A DNA stretch of 64,000 nucleotides from an uncultured Lachnospiraceae bacterium (GCA_910578885.1 CAJTSH010000004.1:1-64000); one strand, 5' to 3'. Positions 53,536 to 63,373 are shown, counted from the first letter of the stretch. Made by a program: numbers and translations. Notes: generated by a model from the sequence alone, not told the origin.

Positions 53536-54069
53536 ATGGATGTGTTAAAGCAAGAAAAAGTTTATACAATTGATGATATTTATGCCTTGCCGGATGGACA
53601 AAGGGCAGAATTAATTGATGGTCAGATTTATTATATGTCGCCGCCAAGCTGGAGTCATCAAAAGATAAGCCGGAAGTTACATCAGGCAATAGCGAATTAT
53701 ATTGATAGTAATAATGGCAAATGCGAAGCATTAGCAGCTCCGTTCGCTGTGTTTTTGAATAAGGATGATGTTAATTATGTAGAGCCGGATATTTCTGTGA
53801 TTTGTGATTTGTCGAAACTGGATGATAAAGGATGTCATGGTGCACCTGATTGGATCATAGAGATCGTATCGCCTGGCAGTAAATCAAGAGATTATATGAC
53901 AAAATTATTCAAGTATCGTACTGCCGGCGTTAGGGAATATTGGATTGTTGATCCTATGAGACAGATGATAACTGTATATGCATTTGAAAGTTATGCAGTG
54001 GAACAATATGACTTTAATGAAGATGTTCCGGTTGGAATTTATGAAGGATTTACCATGAAGATAGAGTAA
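53536..54069 (+). CDS. Uma2-family PD-(D/E)XK endonuclease-like protein (copy 2)
   Basis: 177 residues from the ATG at 53536, after CAGGTG; an earlier in-frame ATG at 53470 has no ribosome-binding site. It shares DGQRAELIDGQIYYMSPPS, YVEPDISVICD, APDWIIEIVSPG and YRTAGVREYWIVD with copy 1. It seems intact. The copy here is followed by small orphan genes and a degraded third copy. Confidence 0.85.
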   Translation: MDVLKQEKVYTIDDIYALPDGQRAELIDGQIYYMSPPSWSHQKISRKLHQAIANYIDSNNGKCEALAAPFAVFLNKDDVNYVEPDISVICDLSKLDDKGCHGAPDWIIEIVSPGSKSRDYMTKLFKYRTAGVREYWIVDPMRQMITVYAFESYAVEQYDFNEDVPVGIYEGFTMKIE

Positions 54070-54134
54070 TATAAACGTGGGGGTATGATGAAAGAACTGC
54101 TGATGATATTGTTGCGACAAAATTATTAGAGATT

Positions 54135-54629
54135 GTGTCTCGTTATTGCGATATTCTTGACGCCCAAATTATCAGTCAGAGTAACGGTGAAAATTCCTTT
54201 TCCGTTTACGAATTTACACAAGAAGAAGTTTGGATTTCGTTTGAATATATGGAGAGCGGAGAGGGAATAACGCTTCAGATTTTACATACGGATAGGATGT
54301 TTTTTGTCAGAGGCTTCCTCATTTTAGAGTCAAAAATAAAAAACGGAAAACCGATACGATATTATGATGATATCAGATTGAAGCAAGAGGAGTTTAAAGT
54401 TTTAAGTAATTGTATAAAAGTATTTGTATCATTGCTTATTTTCGCAGGTAGCTGCTCGGTTCTTGAATTTATATCCAGAGCAGCAGAAATGAAATATGAA
54501 GGTAATCAGATTTTTATTTCAATTCTTTCTATATGCATTACAATATTGCTCCTGTTTGTGGGACAGAAAATAAGGAAAAAGATTAGGAATGTATTTCATA
54601 AAGATATGCCGGAAGCATTAAAGCGGTAG
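54135..54629 (+). CDS. Hypothetical membrane protein, start uncertain
   Basis: 164 residues from the GTG at 54135. The frame is open upstream to 54075 and reads like protein (YDERTADDIVATKLLEIV), but has no ATG there. The N-terminal half is soluble (SFSVYEFTQEEVWISF); two hydrophobic segments (about 95-112 and 125-143) and a basic tail follow. I recognise no family. It may have lost its original start, or use a rare one. Confidence 0.5.
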   Translation: MSRYCDILDAQIISQSNGENSFSVYEFTQEEVWISFEYMESGEGITLQILHTDRMFFVRGFLILESKIKNGKPIRYYDDIRLKQEEFKVLSNCIKVFVSLLIFAGSCSVLEFISRAAEMKYEGNQIFISILSICITILLLFVGQKIRKKIRNVFHKDMPEALKR

Positions 54630-54674
54630 TCTGGTTCATGAGTTGTTTTTGGACAGTTTAGATTTTTGAAACGA

Positions 54675-54702
54675 AACAGCCGTCACGATTGTGGCGGCTG
54701 TT
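54675..54702 (-). terminator. Terminator of the 55-residue minus-strand gene
   Basis: AACAGCCG (54675-54682) pairs with CGGCTGTT (54695-54702), with TCAC/GTGG partly extending the stem. On the minus strand a T-rich tail follows. Confidence 0.6.
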
Positions 54703-54729
54703 ACTATAAAGTATTGGGGATGTGGTTGT

Positions 54730-54897
54730 TTAGAGCGTTATGTCCTCAACATTCACGCCTAAAGATGATAATTTTGCCGTGGTTACTCTGATTAAATAAT
54801 CAAGCATTTCATTTTCATGTCCGCCATTTGCTTTTTTGATTTGCTGCAAATCTGTATACCTGTCAATGGTTACTGTGATTAACTCTTTATCTGACAT
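54730..54897 (-). CDS. Small hypothetical protein, 55 residues
   Basis: The ATG at 54897 is preceded by AAAGGATGG. The protein starts MSDKELITVTIDRYTDLQQI and ends NVEDITL. It looks like a folded helix-strand protein with normal composition, ending with a terminator. No family is recognised. It lies alone in the accessory gap before the surface-protein genes. Confidence 0.55.
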   Translation of the reverse strand: MSDKELITVTIDRYTDLQQIKKANGGHENEMLDYLIRVTTAKLSSLGVNVEDITL

Positions 54898-55032
54898 TTC
54901 CTGTACCATCCTTTCACCGCCTTCATTATTGATAGGATTATTATAACGAATTATATAAAAGGTGTAAACCCATATTATGCGAAGCAGAAACAGCTACACA
55001 TAATCAGATTGACGGCGCAAATGCGGCGCATT

Positions 55033-55063
55033 TTATGGAAATTCAGAACCGGAATTTCCATAA
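55033..55063. repeat. 12-bp perfect inverted repeat
   Basis: TTATGGAAATTC (55033-55044) pairs exactly with GAATTTCCATAA (55052-55063), directly downstream (minus strand) of the decayed Uma2 fragment, without a clear T-run. Confidence 0.7.
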
Positions 55064-55069
55064 GCTATA

Positions 55070-55210
55070 TTACAAGTCCAGACTGGCAGAATTAATCTGC
55101 AGGTCTGCATAGATACCCACTGGTACACAGTCATGGCTTGGATTACCAGGGAGACAATCTCAATAATCCAGTCAGGGGCTCCGGTGCAGTCCGGACATCT
55201 TCCGGCAGAT
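55070..55210 (-). pseudogene. Decayed Uma2 gene fragment
   Basis: On the minus strand, GAPDWIIEIVS continues after a one-base frameshift as PGNPSHD. A ~40-codon internal deletion then leads to VPVGIYADLQINSASLDL and a stop at 55070. The order and sequence match the Uma2 C-terminus at 38615-39160 and 53536-54069. The N-terminal half is missing. A third Uma2 copy has therefore been lost here. Confidence 0.8.
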
Positions 55211-55507
55211 TGTTTTATTATATGAGGGCGCTGTTTGTGCCATTTTTTTGAAAATCCGGGGCAATTTTGGCTCTATTTTCCATGGGAAGAATTGTCAGAA
55301 AAAAGGTGTCAAAATTTTGGAAATATAGAAAAATAAAAAAAGACACCTTATAAAAAAAAAAATACTTGTTGCTTGACCGGTTTCGCAACTATAATTATAT
55401 TATCATTTTCGAAGGGGTAGAATTTACGAAATTTTATGCTAAGAGTGTAGAAATTTCGGATTTTACTGCGGTAATGGTGAAATATTTATAGGAAGGGAGA
55501 TCTTATA
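55211..55507 (+). other. Leader region of the 1565-residue protein gene
   Basis: It holds an 8-bp inverted repeat AAGGTGTC (55303-55310) / GACACCTT (55342-55349) around an A-rich loop, a promoter (TTGACC 55373-55378, 17-bp spacer, TATATT 55396-55401), a ~95-base untranslated leader, and GGAAGGGAG before the ATG. No other gene seen. Confidence 0.55.
55373..55401 (+). promoter_or_regulatory. Promoter of the 1565-residue surface protein
   Basis: TTGACC (55373-55378), 17-bp spacer, TATATT (55396-55401). An overlapping alternative is TTGTTG with TATAAT, 18-bp spacer. Confidence 0.6.
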
Positions 55508-58500
55508 ATGAAACGTGAAAGAGCGACAAGATGGAAGATCAGGAACAGAATCTTGAGTCTGTTTCTGACAATGTGCATGGTGGCAGGCTTGCTGCCGCAG
55601 GGGATTGTGCCGGTGAAGGCGGCAGAAACAGATTACTGTGTGGGGAATGTGAAGTTAGATATGGACAGTACGGCAGAAAATCCACAGTATTCTGGAACGG
55701 AAAAAGCCTGGATGTGGGATGGCAATGGCAAGGTACTGACATTCCGCAAGAATGTTACATGTGATAGGATTAGTCTGCCAGCAGATACAACAATCGTGGT
55801 TCTGGGAGGAATCCGGGTGCATGTAGATAGGACGGATGCAGATATAGCCGCAGTAAGTTGTGAGGGGGGATTGCAAATTGTAGGCGGCGGCGGGTTATGG
55901 TTATACAATCAGGCGGAGAATGGGAATGCGCTTGAGTGTGGGGGATTGACGCTTGGTACAAGTGATGAAAACTCACCGTATTCCACTAAAAGACCATTAG
56001 TGTATTGTACATGTAATCAGGGGGCGCAAGGTTCAAACCTCAAAGTTACATGGACTGATTCAAAGTATGCGATTGAACTCATTCGAGGGCAGTTGACAAT
56101 AGGGGATGGGTCAAGTGTTATCAATATTGTAGATGAAGGTTCGCACAGTGGGAAAAAAATCATACTTAGGAATGGAGCGGTGTTATATAGTGAGGCAACG
56201 CTTAACAAGGATGAGATAAAGTATGCAAAACAAGAGGGCACATCTAATATATTTTATGGTAAAGATGAGGAATATTGTACACTCAACTATGATGGAAATG
56301 GATATGTAGCCACCTATGAGAATGGGAGTTATAGTTTGACTGCTGACCGTAAGGGAGGAGTAGGAGTCGCTACAAAAGCGAATGTACGTCTTCGTAAGGC
56401 GGATAATATGAATTTGTATGTTACGATAGGAGCGCCGGAGGGATACTATCTTGTTGGTTGGTGTAAAGAAAATGGCGACACAATATATTATAAAGATGAT
56501 GAAATAACACCCAATGATGCTGGTATAACGGGAGACGTTCTGACATTGTATCCGGTTTTTGCAGAGGCATTACAGATAGAACGCATGGAATTAGACCGTA
56601 CAAATGCGAAGCTGACCTTCCCAAATACACACTTAGATAATTCGATGTATCTGGTTACATATACGGTGGGTGGTAAAGCGTATCGGGTTAGGTATGCAGA
56701 GGATGCTGAAGGAAACAAGACAGCTACATATATCGCAGAAAATGGTGATGAGACGCCGCATGAAGGGTATAAAGGTGATGGAGAAGGGTTTGTTGTGGAT
56801 CTCGCCAGAATTGCTACTCTTACAGGAACGGAGTGTTCGCAATATGATATAGAGAGTATTTCGACTGTAGAGATTCAGTGGATTGGTTCGGGATATGAGG
56901 AGCAGACTGTTTCAACGAAAAAAGAACTTACTGGACTGAATAAAAGGCAGGATGAACCGACAGGAGCAGATGAATTTACAATTACGCAGGCAAAGAAAGA
57001 GAATGGCGTGATTACATCTGCAATTATTACGAAAAAGGATACAAACGGACTTACAGCAGAATATCAATACAGAGTAGGCGACACAGGCGAATGGATATCC
57101 GGCGGAGATACTCCTGCTCAGATTGAAGTAGGGAAAGATGATGTGACAGTTTATATTCGCAAAGCGCCGACAGAGGACAGTTGGGAATCAGAGCCGATTC
57201 AGGTTACGTTAAGCGGTGTGAAAGAGGAAACACCGAATGGAAGCTATAATTATAAGGACTCTGAGATAACAGGCTTAGAGCCGGGAGATTATACGATTAA
57301 GGTTGGTGACGGAGAAGAAAAAACAGTAACAATAGATGATACTGGCAAAACTAAAGTTGAGGTTCCGGACGGCACGACAGAGATTACCATCGTGAAAAAA
57401 GGTGAAGACGATAAGACCGGCAATTCTGAACCTCAGACCATTATGTTGACACAGCCGACAGAGGTTGGGCAGCCAGGTAAGGATTCCTATGAATGGAATG
57501 AAGACAAGACCAAGATTACGGTTAAGAGCGGATATGAATACCGCAAGAAGACCGGAGACGCTAGTGAGTGGCCGGAAGGCTGGATAAAGGGAGAAGTAGT
57601 TGTAGAAGTTGGCGAGGATGACATTATTCAAATCCGTAAGGTTGCAACAGATGATGCTCCTGCATCTCTTCCGATTCAGGTTGCGAAGGGTCTGAAGATA
57701 ACGATTGATTATGAAGCAGAGAAACTGGTAGGCTTTGAATCAGGCGTGACCTATGAAATTACAGTAGACGGTAAGAAAACGGAGGTGACGCCGTCGGGCG
57801 ATAACGTTGCCATAGATGAGTCTTACTTCGGTAAAACGATTTCGATTGCAGTGAAGGGAGATGCGGATTCTGAGCCATGTGAGGTTGCCGTTCCTGCCAG
57901 ACCGGCTGCGAATATTGACTTTAGTGACTTAGAGGACGAACTCGTTGATGGAGATGAACGTCTTGAACTGCAATATACAATAAAAGCAGGATATCAATAT
58001 CGTATAGGTGAGAACGGAACGTGGGAGAATAGTCCGGCAGCAGTGCCGGTTACGGCGGGAGAAAAGCTCTATCTCCGTAATGAAGCGACGGAAGAGAAGT
58101 TTGCATCAGTAAGCAGTATTGCGTATGAAGGAGATGCAAAGGAGTTCACCCCGAATGCAGAGGTGAATTATAATACAGGAAAGCTGACAGGTCTTGTGGC
58201 AAATGCAGAATATGAAATAGGAGGCATGGGAACTGTTACAGCTAGTGCGGACGGAGAGATAGATTTAGAGCCGTATTACGGAAAGGTAATTTCGATTGCA
58301 AAGAAAGGTGTAACGCTGGAAAACGGAGCTACAACTCGAGACTCTGATGCACAAAATAATATTGAGATATACGAAAAAGCCGAGACACCGAATGAGGATG
58401 ATTTTACACCGGAGCTGGATGGAAACTGGATGCTGATTAAGAATGTGCCAAATACATATGAATTCAGTGTGAATGGTGGAGCAGCATGGAATCGTGAGAC

Positions 58501-60205
58501 CGTTGATCAGAACGAGGAAGATACGGAGGAACATCCGGACTGGGGAACATACATAAGAGTTGCAGTTGGGACAGATGTATTAATCCGGAGAATCGCAGAA
58601 GACGGAAAGGCTCCGTCAGATCCGATTACGATTACCACACAGGAAAAAACGCCGAATGCAAAAGTGGATTATACATCAGGAAAGCTGACAGGTCTTGTGG
58701 CAAACGCAAACTATGAGATTACAGTGGATGGAAAGAAGAGCGCCGTTACGGCTGATGCGTCAGGTAAGGCGGATTTAGAGCCATACTACGGAAAGACAAT
58801 TTCGATTGTAAAGAAGGGCGATGGAACAAAGACCACAGATTCTGATGCACAGGAACTTACGATTAAGGCAAAAACTCAGGCACCGGATAAGAATCAGTTT
58901 AAAACAGAGTCAGACGGGAACAAGACAACGATTAAGCCAGTGCCGAATGACTATGAATACAGTACTGATGGCGGCGAGACATGGAAACCGGTTGAAAACG
59001 GAGAAATAACAGTTGATAACGGAACCGATGTTTTGATTCGGAAGAAGGGAACAGAGAACGATCCGCCTTCAGAATCAGTTACAATCAAAGCTGAGGCAAA
59101 ATCCACACCGGAAGCAACGCCGGCAGCAAAGGTGGATTATACTGCCGGAAAACTGACCAATCTTGTGGCAAACGCAAAGTATGAGATTACGGTGGATGGA
59201 AAGAAGAACACTGTTACGGCGGATGCTTCAGGAAAGATAGAGTTAGATCCATATTGCGGTAAGACAATTTCTATCGTAAAGAAAGGAAACGGAACGACAA
59301 CTACGGATTCACAGGCGCAGTCGCTTACGATTAACGCTAAGAAAACTACTCCTTCAGAGAGTAAGTTTGATACACAGGTAAATGATGATGGTAATATTGT
59401 TATCAAAAACATTACGTCTGATATGGAATATAGTCTGGATGATGGAAAGACGTGGAAACCTGGTACCGGAAAGGATCTTGTTGTTTCGGTCGGAACGAAA
59501 GTATTGATTCGTGTAAAAGCGACAGCTACAACTCCGGCGTCTACTCCTATCGTGATTAACACAGTTTCGAAAGTATCTACTGTAGAAGCTATTACGAAAA
59601 CGATTACGAGTACAAACACGGATAAGAATATAGATGTACCGGGATCTACATTTAGCAAGATTCGCTTGAAAGCAACCGGAAAGAGTACGTCTATCAAGCT
59701 GACATGGAAAAAAGTAAGCGGAGCAACGGGATATATTATATATGGCTCTAAGTGCGGCACGAAGATGAAGAAGATTAAAACGATAAAGGGCGCTTCCAAA
59801 AAAACTTATACACAGAAGAAGTTAAAGGCAGGAAAATTCTACAAATATATCGTTGCTGCATATAAGGTTGTGGACGGGAAGCAGGTTGTGCTTGCAACTT
59901 CAAAATCTGCACATGCAATGACGACAAAGAATTCAAAATACAGCAATCCGAAATCTGTGAAAGTGAAAACATCTAAAGTCACATTGAAGAAGGGAAAGAG
60001 CAAGACAATCAAAGCGTCTTATGTTATGCCTAAGAATAAGAAGCAGAAAGTCCATATTAAGAAATTCCGTTACGAAAGCTCTAATAAAGCGGTTGCAACT
60101 GTATCAAGTAAGGGTAAAATCAAAGCAAAGAAGAAGGGTAAAGCAACGATTTATGTTATCGCACAAAATGGTGTGTATAAAACAATAAAAGTTACGGTAA
60201 AATAA
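55508..60205 (+). CDS. Very large secreted repeat surface protein with Fn3 and Big2 C-terminal modules
   Basis: 1565 residues. A long signal peptide (about 14-38, cleavage near VKAAET) and N-terminal beta-rich domains (about 40-490) are followed by a series of ~160-residue repeats. Each repeat has GKLTGLVANAxYEI, DxEPYYGKxISIxKKG and a Y-(S/E)-x-D-G-G-x-x-W segment (three clear units at DNA 58142, 58648 and 59110). The C-terminus has a fibronectin-like module (SIKLTWKKVSGATGYIIYG) and a Big2 Ig-like domain (SNKAVATVSSKGKIKAKKKG), very Lys-rich. No LPxTG motif. It is expected to be a wall- or polymer-bound adhesin. GGAAGGGAG precedes the ATG. Confidence 0.85.
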   Translation: MKRERATRWKIRNRILSLFLTMCMVAGLLPQGIVPVKAAETDYCVGNVKLDMDSTAENPQYSGTEKAWMWDGNGKVLTFRKNVTCDRISLPADTTIVVLGGIRVHVDRTDADIAAVSCEGGLQIVGGGGLWLYNQAENGNALECGGLTLGTSDENSPYSTKRPLVYCTCNQGAQGSNLKVTWTDSKYAIELIRGQLTIGDGSSVINIVDEGSHSGKKIILRNGAVLYSEATLNKDEIKYAKQEGTSNIFYGKDEEYCTLNYDGNGYVATYENGSYSLTADRKGGVGVATKANVRLRKADNMNLYVTIGAPEGYYLVGWCKENGDTIYYKDDEITPNDAGITGDVLTLYPVFAEALQIERMELDRTNAKLTFPNTHLDNSMYLVTYTVGGKAYRVRYAEDAEGNKTATYIAENGDETPHEGYKGDGEGFVVDLARIATLTGTECSQYDIESISTVEIQWIGSGYEEQTVSTKKELTGLNKRQDEPTGADEFTITQAKKENGVITSAIITKKDTNGLTAEYQYRVGDTGEWISGGDTPAQIEVGKDDVTVYIRKAPTEDSWESEPIQVTLSGVKEETPNGSYNYKDSEITGLEPGDYTIKVGDGEEKTVTIDDTGKTKVEVPDGTTEITIVKKGEDDKTGNSEPQTIMLTQPTEVGQPGKDSYEWNEDKTKITVKSGYEYRKKTGDASEWPEGWIKGEVVVEVGEDDIIQIRKVATDDAPASLPIQVAKGLKITIDYEAEKLVGFESGVTYEITVDGKKTEVTPSGDNVAIDESYFGKTISIAVKGDADSEPCEVAVPARPAANIDFSDLEDELVDGDERLELQYTIKAGYQYRIGENGTWENSPAAVPVTAGEKLYLRNEATEEKFASVSSIAYEGDAKEFTPNAEVNYNTGKLTGLVANAEYEIGGMGTVTASADGEIDLEPYYGKVISIAKKGVTLENGATTRDSDAQNNIEIYEKAETPNEDDFTPELDGNWMLIKNVPNTYEFSVNGGAAWNRETVDQNEEDTEEHPDWGTYIRVAVGTDVLIRRIAEDGKAPSDPITITTQEKTPNAKVDYTSGKLTGLVANANYEITVDGKKSAVTADASGKADLEPYYGKTISIVKKGDGTKTTDSDAQELTIKAKTQAPDKNQFKTESDGNKTTIKPVPNDYEYSTDGGETWKPVENGEITVDNGTDVLIRKKGTENDPPSESVTIKAEAKSTPEATPAAKVDYTAGKLTNLVANAKYEITVDGKKNTVTADASGKIELDPYCGKTISIVKKGNGTTTTDSQAQSLTINAKKTTPSESKFDTQVNDDGNIVIKNITSDMEYSLDDGKTWKPGTGKDLVVSVGTKVLIRVKATATTPASTPIVINTVSKVSTVEAITKTITSTNTDKNIDVPGSTFSKIRLKATGKSTSIKLTWKKVSGATGYIIYGSKCGTKMKKIKTIKGASKKTYTQKKLKAGKFYKYIVAAYKVVDGKQVVLATSKSAHAMTTKNSKYSNPKSVKVKTSKVTLKKGKSKTIKASYVMPKNKKQKVHIKKFRYESSNKAVATVSSKGKIKAKKKGKATIYVIAQNGVYKTIKVTVK
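58142..59340 (+). repeat. ~480-bp direct repeats within the surface protein gene
   Basis: Three units start near 58142, 58648 and 59110, each encoding VNYNTGKLTGLVANAEYEI-like text and a second half with WxPxxxxxxxV. The last two are the most alike. Recombination between units could change protein length. Confidence 0.8.
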
Positions 60206-60229
60206 TCGCTGCAAGGCAGTGACAAGGGG

Positions 60230-60274
60230 CTGCCGCATTCATGATGAAATAAATGGATGCGGCAGCTTTTTTGT
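60230..60274 (+). terminator. Rho-independent terminator
   Basis: GCTGCCGCAT (60230-60239) pairs with ATGCGGCAGC (60257-60266), extended by TCAT/ATGG, then TTTTTTT. Strong. Confidence 0.92.
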
Positions 60275-60304
60275 TTGTTTTCTGTGCTGATTCGCAAAAA
60301 CGGA

Positions 60305-60333
60305 TTGAAAATCTGTAAATTTCATGCGATAAT
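60305..60333 (+). promoter_or_regulatory. Promoter of the 967-residue surface protein
   Basis: TTGAAA (60305-60310), 17-bp spacer, GATAAT (60328-60333). Confidence 0.55.
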
Positions 60334-60413
60334 AGTAATAATTCCTACATATTCTTAGTGCAGGCAATTTCTGGGGGAAATACAAAATATGAAGAATTCA
60401 GGAGAAAGAGAAG

Positions 60414-63317
60414 ATGATGAAGGTATTAAGAAGAATTGGTATCTTGCTGTTGTGCCTATGCATGGCGTCTACGCTGATGCCGATGTCGGCATTTGCCGGT
60501 GAAACAACGGAGAGCGGCAGTGGGACGGATACAGACGTAACATATACGTTTGTAAATATTGGAGGAAATATTTTGACCGATAGTGAGGAAACTACGGAAA
60601 TTATGTTTGCAAACGGTAAGGCAGTATGGGAGCCGGACAGCGCCGTGCTGACATTGGAAAATGCGGATCTCACATCGAATATTTGGATATCGGCCGAAAA
60701 CAGCAGTGCAACGGTGACTGTGATTTTAAAAGGATCCAATACGATTACAATAGAAGATGATGAAAGCAGTGGTTCGGCTCTCGGAACGACTTGTAATCTT
60801 GTAATACAGGCCGAAGAAGATGCAAGTCTTGCAGTTGAAGCAGGACGATACTACAATGCAATTTATAATGAAGGCTCGATTAAGATTTCAGGCGGAGTAT
60901 TGCATTTGAAATCTGGCAATCCGGCTCTTTTTGGATGTGTGCAGACTACGGTTACTGACAGCCGTCTTACGGCGGAATCCACAAATGACTGTGCAATCTA
61001 TGAGAAAGGACAAATCAACATTTCAGGAGAAAATACGACAGTTCATGCGGTGGGGTATTGGTGTGCGTTGCGCGGCAATGCCGGCGTTGCGATTTCAGGA
61101 GGCAGTGTTACGGCGGAATCCTCGGATGATTCTGCGATCTATTCTCCAGAGCAAATCAACATTTTGGGAGAAAGTACAAAGGTTCAGGCAACAGGTGTTT
61201 GTGCAATGCATGGTGTTGGCGGCGTTGTGGTTTCCGGCGCAACGGTCATCGGTCATTCTACGGCGGGGAATATCATTTATACAGACGGTGGTAATCTTGT
61301 AATTGACAGTGCCGAGGTGACGCTTACCTCCGATTTCGATCAGGCAACAGGGTTGTTTATGGATTATACAGACGGCATGCTCACTGTGAATAGCAGTGTT
61401 TTAACGATAGATTCCGGTTCAACATCTGTTTTTTCTCAGAATGATATTACAGTATCCGATTCTAAACTGGACTTAACTTCTGGCGGTAATGCAATCAATG
61501 CGTGGGGGAAGCTTGAAATTTCCGGTGAACAGACAGAGATTATTTCCAGCAGTAAATTTCCAATCGCCGGCGGTCAGGTGGTAATAACAGAAGGTTCTGT
61601 AAATTCGTCAACGACGGACGGTGTTGCAATTTCAGGGGATTGGGGTATTCTGATCAGCGGCGGAAGTATCTGCGCAAGGACTTCTGCGCAAATGGCTTCT
61701 ATTTACGCAGAAGAGGGTGACATCAGGATTGAAGGTCAGGACACGTCTGTTGAAGCAGTTTCCGAGGGAGACAGTGCGGTTTTTGCGCGCGACGGAAAGA
61801 TTATTTTGAATACAGGCAATATCAAAGCGGCTGCGGCAGACGGTTTCCCGGCTTTCATAGCGCGTAGCAGTGATGAAGCTGACAATTCAAAGGAGCCGGA
61901 GATATTGATTGAGCTCGGGAAATGGTACAGCGCAGGGGACAATATTGCAATGACAACAGTCTGGAAAGAAGATGATAATGGAAATTACTATGCTGATACG
62001 GTTTTTGCACCGGCGGGGACAACTGGACCTTTGCAGGACACATCAGGCGTTCCGAGCCAGATCACCGTTGTTTTAAAAGAAGCTGATTATACGGCGGTGG
62101 AGGCAGCGATTGCGGAAGCGAATGCGCTGGATAAGACCTCCTATAAGGACTTCTCGGCGGTGGAGGCAGCTATCTGCGCTGTTGTCCGTGGGAAAAAGAT
62201 TACGGAGCAGGCAGAGGTTGACAATATGGCCAATGCTATAAAGAAAGCGATAGAAAAGCTGGAAGAAAAGGAAACGCCTGAAATAGGTACAGTAGACGCC
62301 CCGACATCGGGTGTGGCGGCAGGAACCTATACAGCAAACCAGTTGGTACAGCTATCTACAAATACGGAAGGGGCAGAAATATATTATACAACAGACAAAA
62401 CGGTGCCAAGTAGGATAAATGGAGCAAAATACACTGGAGCAATCGCAGTAACGGGGGAAGAGGGGCAGTCTGTAACAACGACCATTCGGGCAATCGCCGT
62501 GAAAGAAGGGATGTATGACAGTCAGGTCGAAACATTTGTATTCGTCATTCAGATTCCAAAGGAAGCTCCGCCTGTTACGCCGGACCAGCCGAATAATCCG
62601 ACTCCGCCAGACCAGCCGAATAATCCGACTCCGCCGGACCAGCCGGGCAATCCGACTCCTCCAGACCAGCCGGGCAATCCGACTCCGCCGGATCAGCCGG
62701 GCAATCCGATTCCGCCAAATGAGCCGGAACCAGTCAATGTCGGAACAACCTTAAAGGACAGCAAAGGGAATGTGTACAAAGTAACAGCAAATAGCAAAGC
62801 AAACAAAACGGTAGAATATACCAGACCTAAGAAAGGGACAAAAGGAGCGGTTTCAATTCCGGGCACGGTAACAATCGGTAAGGTGACGTATAAAGTTACT
62901 TCTATTGCACGTAATGCATTTAAAAACAACAGAAAGATTACAAGAGTGAAAATGGGAAGTAACATTTTAACCATCGGGGCAAATGCTTTTTATGGATGCA
63001 GCAGGTTGACGGGCGTTACGATAGGGAAGAATGTCACTGCAATAGGGAATCAGGCATTTTATAAGTGCACAAGGCTTGTTAAAGTTACAATTCCAGCTAA
63101 GGTGAAGAAGATTGGCGGGAAAGCGTTTTACGGCTGTAAGAAGCTGAAGAACGTCACGTTTAAAACAAAGAAACTGACGAAAAAGGCAGTGGGCGCCAGA
63201 GCATTTCAGGGAATTTACAAAAAGGCTGCAATTAGAGTGCCAAAGAACAGGTTAAAGGCATACAGAACCATTCTTAAGAGATGCGGCATAAGCGCTGGCG
63301 CAAATTTTAAGCAATGA
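60414..63317 (+). CDS. Large secreted beta-helix/LRR surface protein
   Basis: 967 residues; the gene opens with two consecutive ATGs and GGAGAAAGAG upstream. A signal peptide (about 9-29, cleavage near AFAGE) precedes a ~500-residue beta-helix-like region with repeated ISGENT/ISGGSVTAESS strands. Then follow a FIVAR-like helical module (TSYKDFSAVEAAI), a chitobiase-type C-terminal module (YYTTDKTVPSRINGAKYTG), a Pro-rich linker of PDQPxNPTP units and an LRR_5 domain with a Lys-rich end. Part of the secreted surface-protein set; no LPxTG. Confidence 0.83.
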   Translation: MMKVLRRIGILLLCLCMASTLMPMSAFAGETTESGSGTDTDVTYTFVNIGGNILTDSEETTEIMFANGKAVWEPDSAVLTLENADLTSNIWISAENSSATVTVILKGSNTITIEDDESSGSALGTTCNLVIQAEEDASLAVEAGRYYNAIYNEGSIKISGGVLHLKSGNPALFGCVQTTVTDSRLTAESTNDCAIYEKGQINISGENTTVHAVGYWCALRGNAGVAISGGSVTAESSDDSAIYSPEQINILGESTKVQATGVCAMHGVGGVVVSGATVIGHSTAGNIIYTDGGNLVIDSAEVTLTSDFDQATGLFMDYTDGMLTVNSSVLTIDSGSTSVFSQNDITVSDSKLDLTSGGNAINAWGKLEISGEQTEIISSSKFPIAGGQVVITEGSVNSSTTDGVAISGDWGILISGGSICARTSAQMASIYAEEGDIRIEGQDTSVEAVSEGDSAVFARDGKIILNTGNIKAAAADGFPAFIARSSDEADNSKEPEILIELGKWYSAGDNIAMTTVWKEDDNGNYYADTVFAPAGTTGPLQDTSGVPSQITVVLKEADYTAVEAAIAEANALDKTSYKDFSAVEAAICAVVRGKKITEQAEVDNMANAIKKAIEKLEEKETPEIGTVDAPTSGVAAGTYTANQLVQLSTNTEGAEIYYTTDKTVPSRINGAKYTGAIAVTGEEGQSVTTTIRAIAVKEGMYDSQVETFVFVIQIPKEAPPVTPDQPNNPTPPDQPNNPTPPDQPGNPTPPDQPGNPTPPDQPGNPIPPNEPEPVNVGTTLKDSKGNVYKVTANSKANKTVEYTRPKKGTKGAVSIPGTVTIGKVTYKVTSIARNAFKNNRKITRVKMGSNILTIGANAFYGCSRLTGVTIGKNVTAIGNQAFYKCTRLVKVTIPAKVKKIGGKAFYGCKKLKNVTFKTKKLTKKAVGARAFQGIYKKAAIRVPKNRLKAYRTILKRCGISAGANFKQ
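62581..62730 (+). repeat. 27-bp tandem repeats encoding PDQPxNPTP
   Basis: Five in-frame copies of a 27-bp unit code for a Pro-rich, wall-spanning type linker (NN in the first two, GN in the last three). Confidence 0.88.
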
Positions 63318-63373
63318 TGGTAAAACTTGGGAGAAAAGGTATGTAGCGTCACGTTGGAACGGATTTTCATGTA

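Noticed and set aside
59137..59799. 220-codon minus-strand frame opposite the 1565-residue protein
   Set aside because: It mirrors the Lys/Thr-rich repeats on the other strand (Phe/Val-rich translation) and has no ribosome-binding site.
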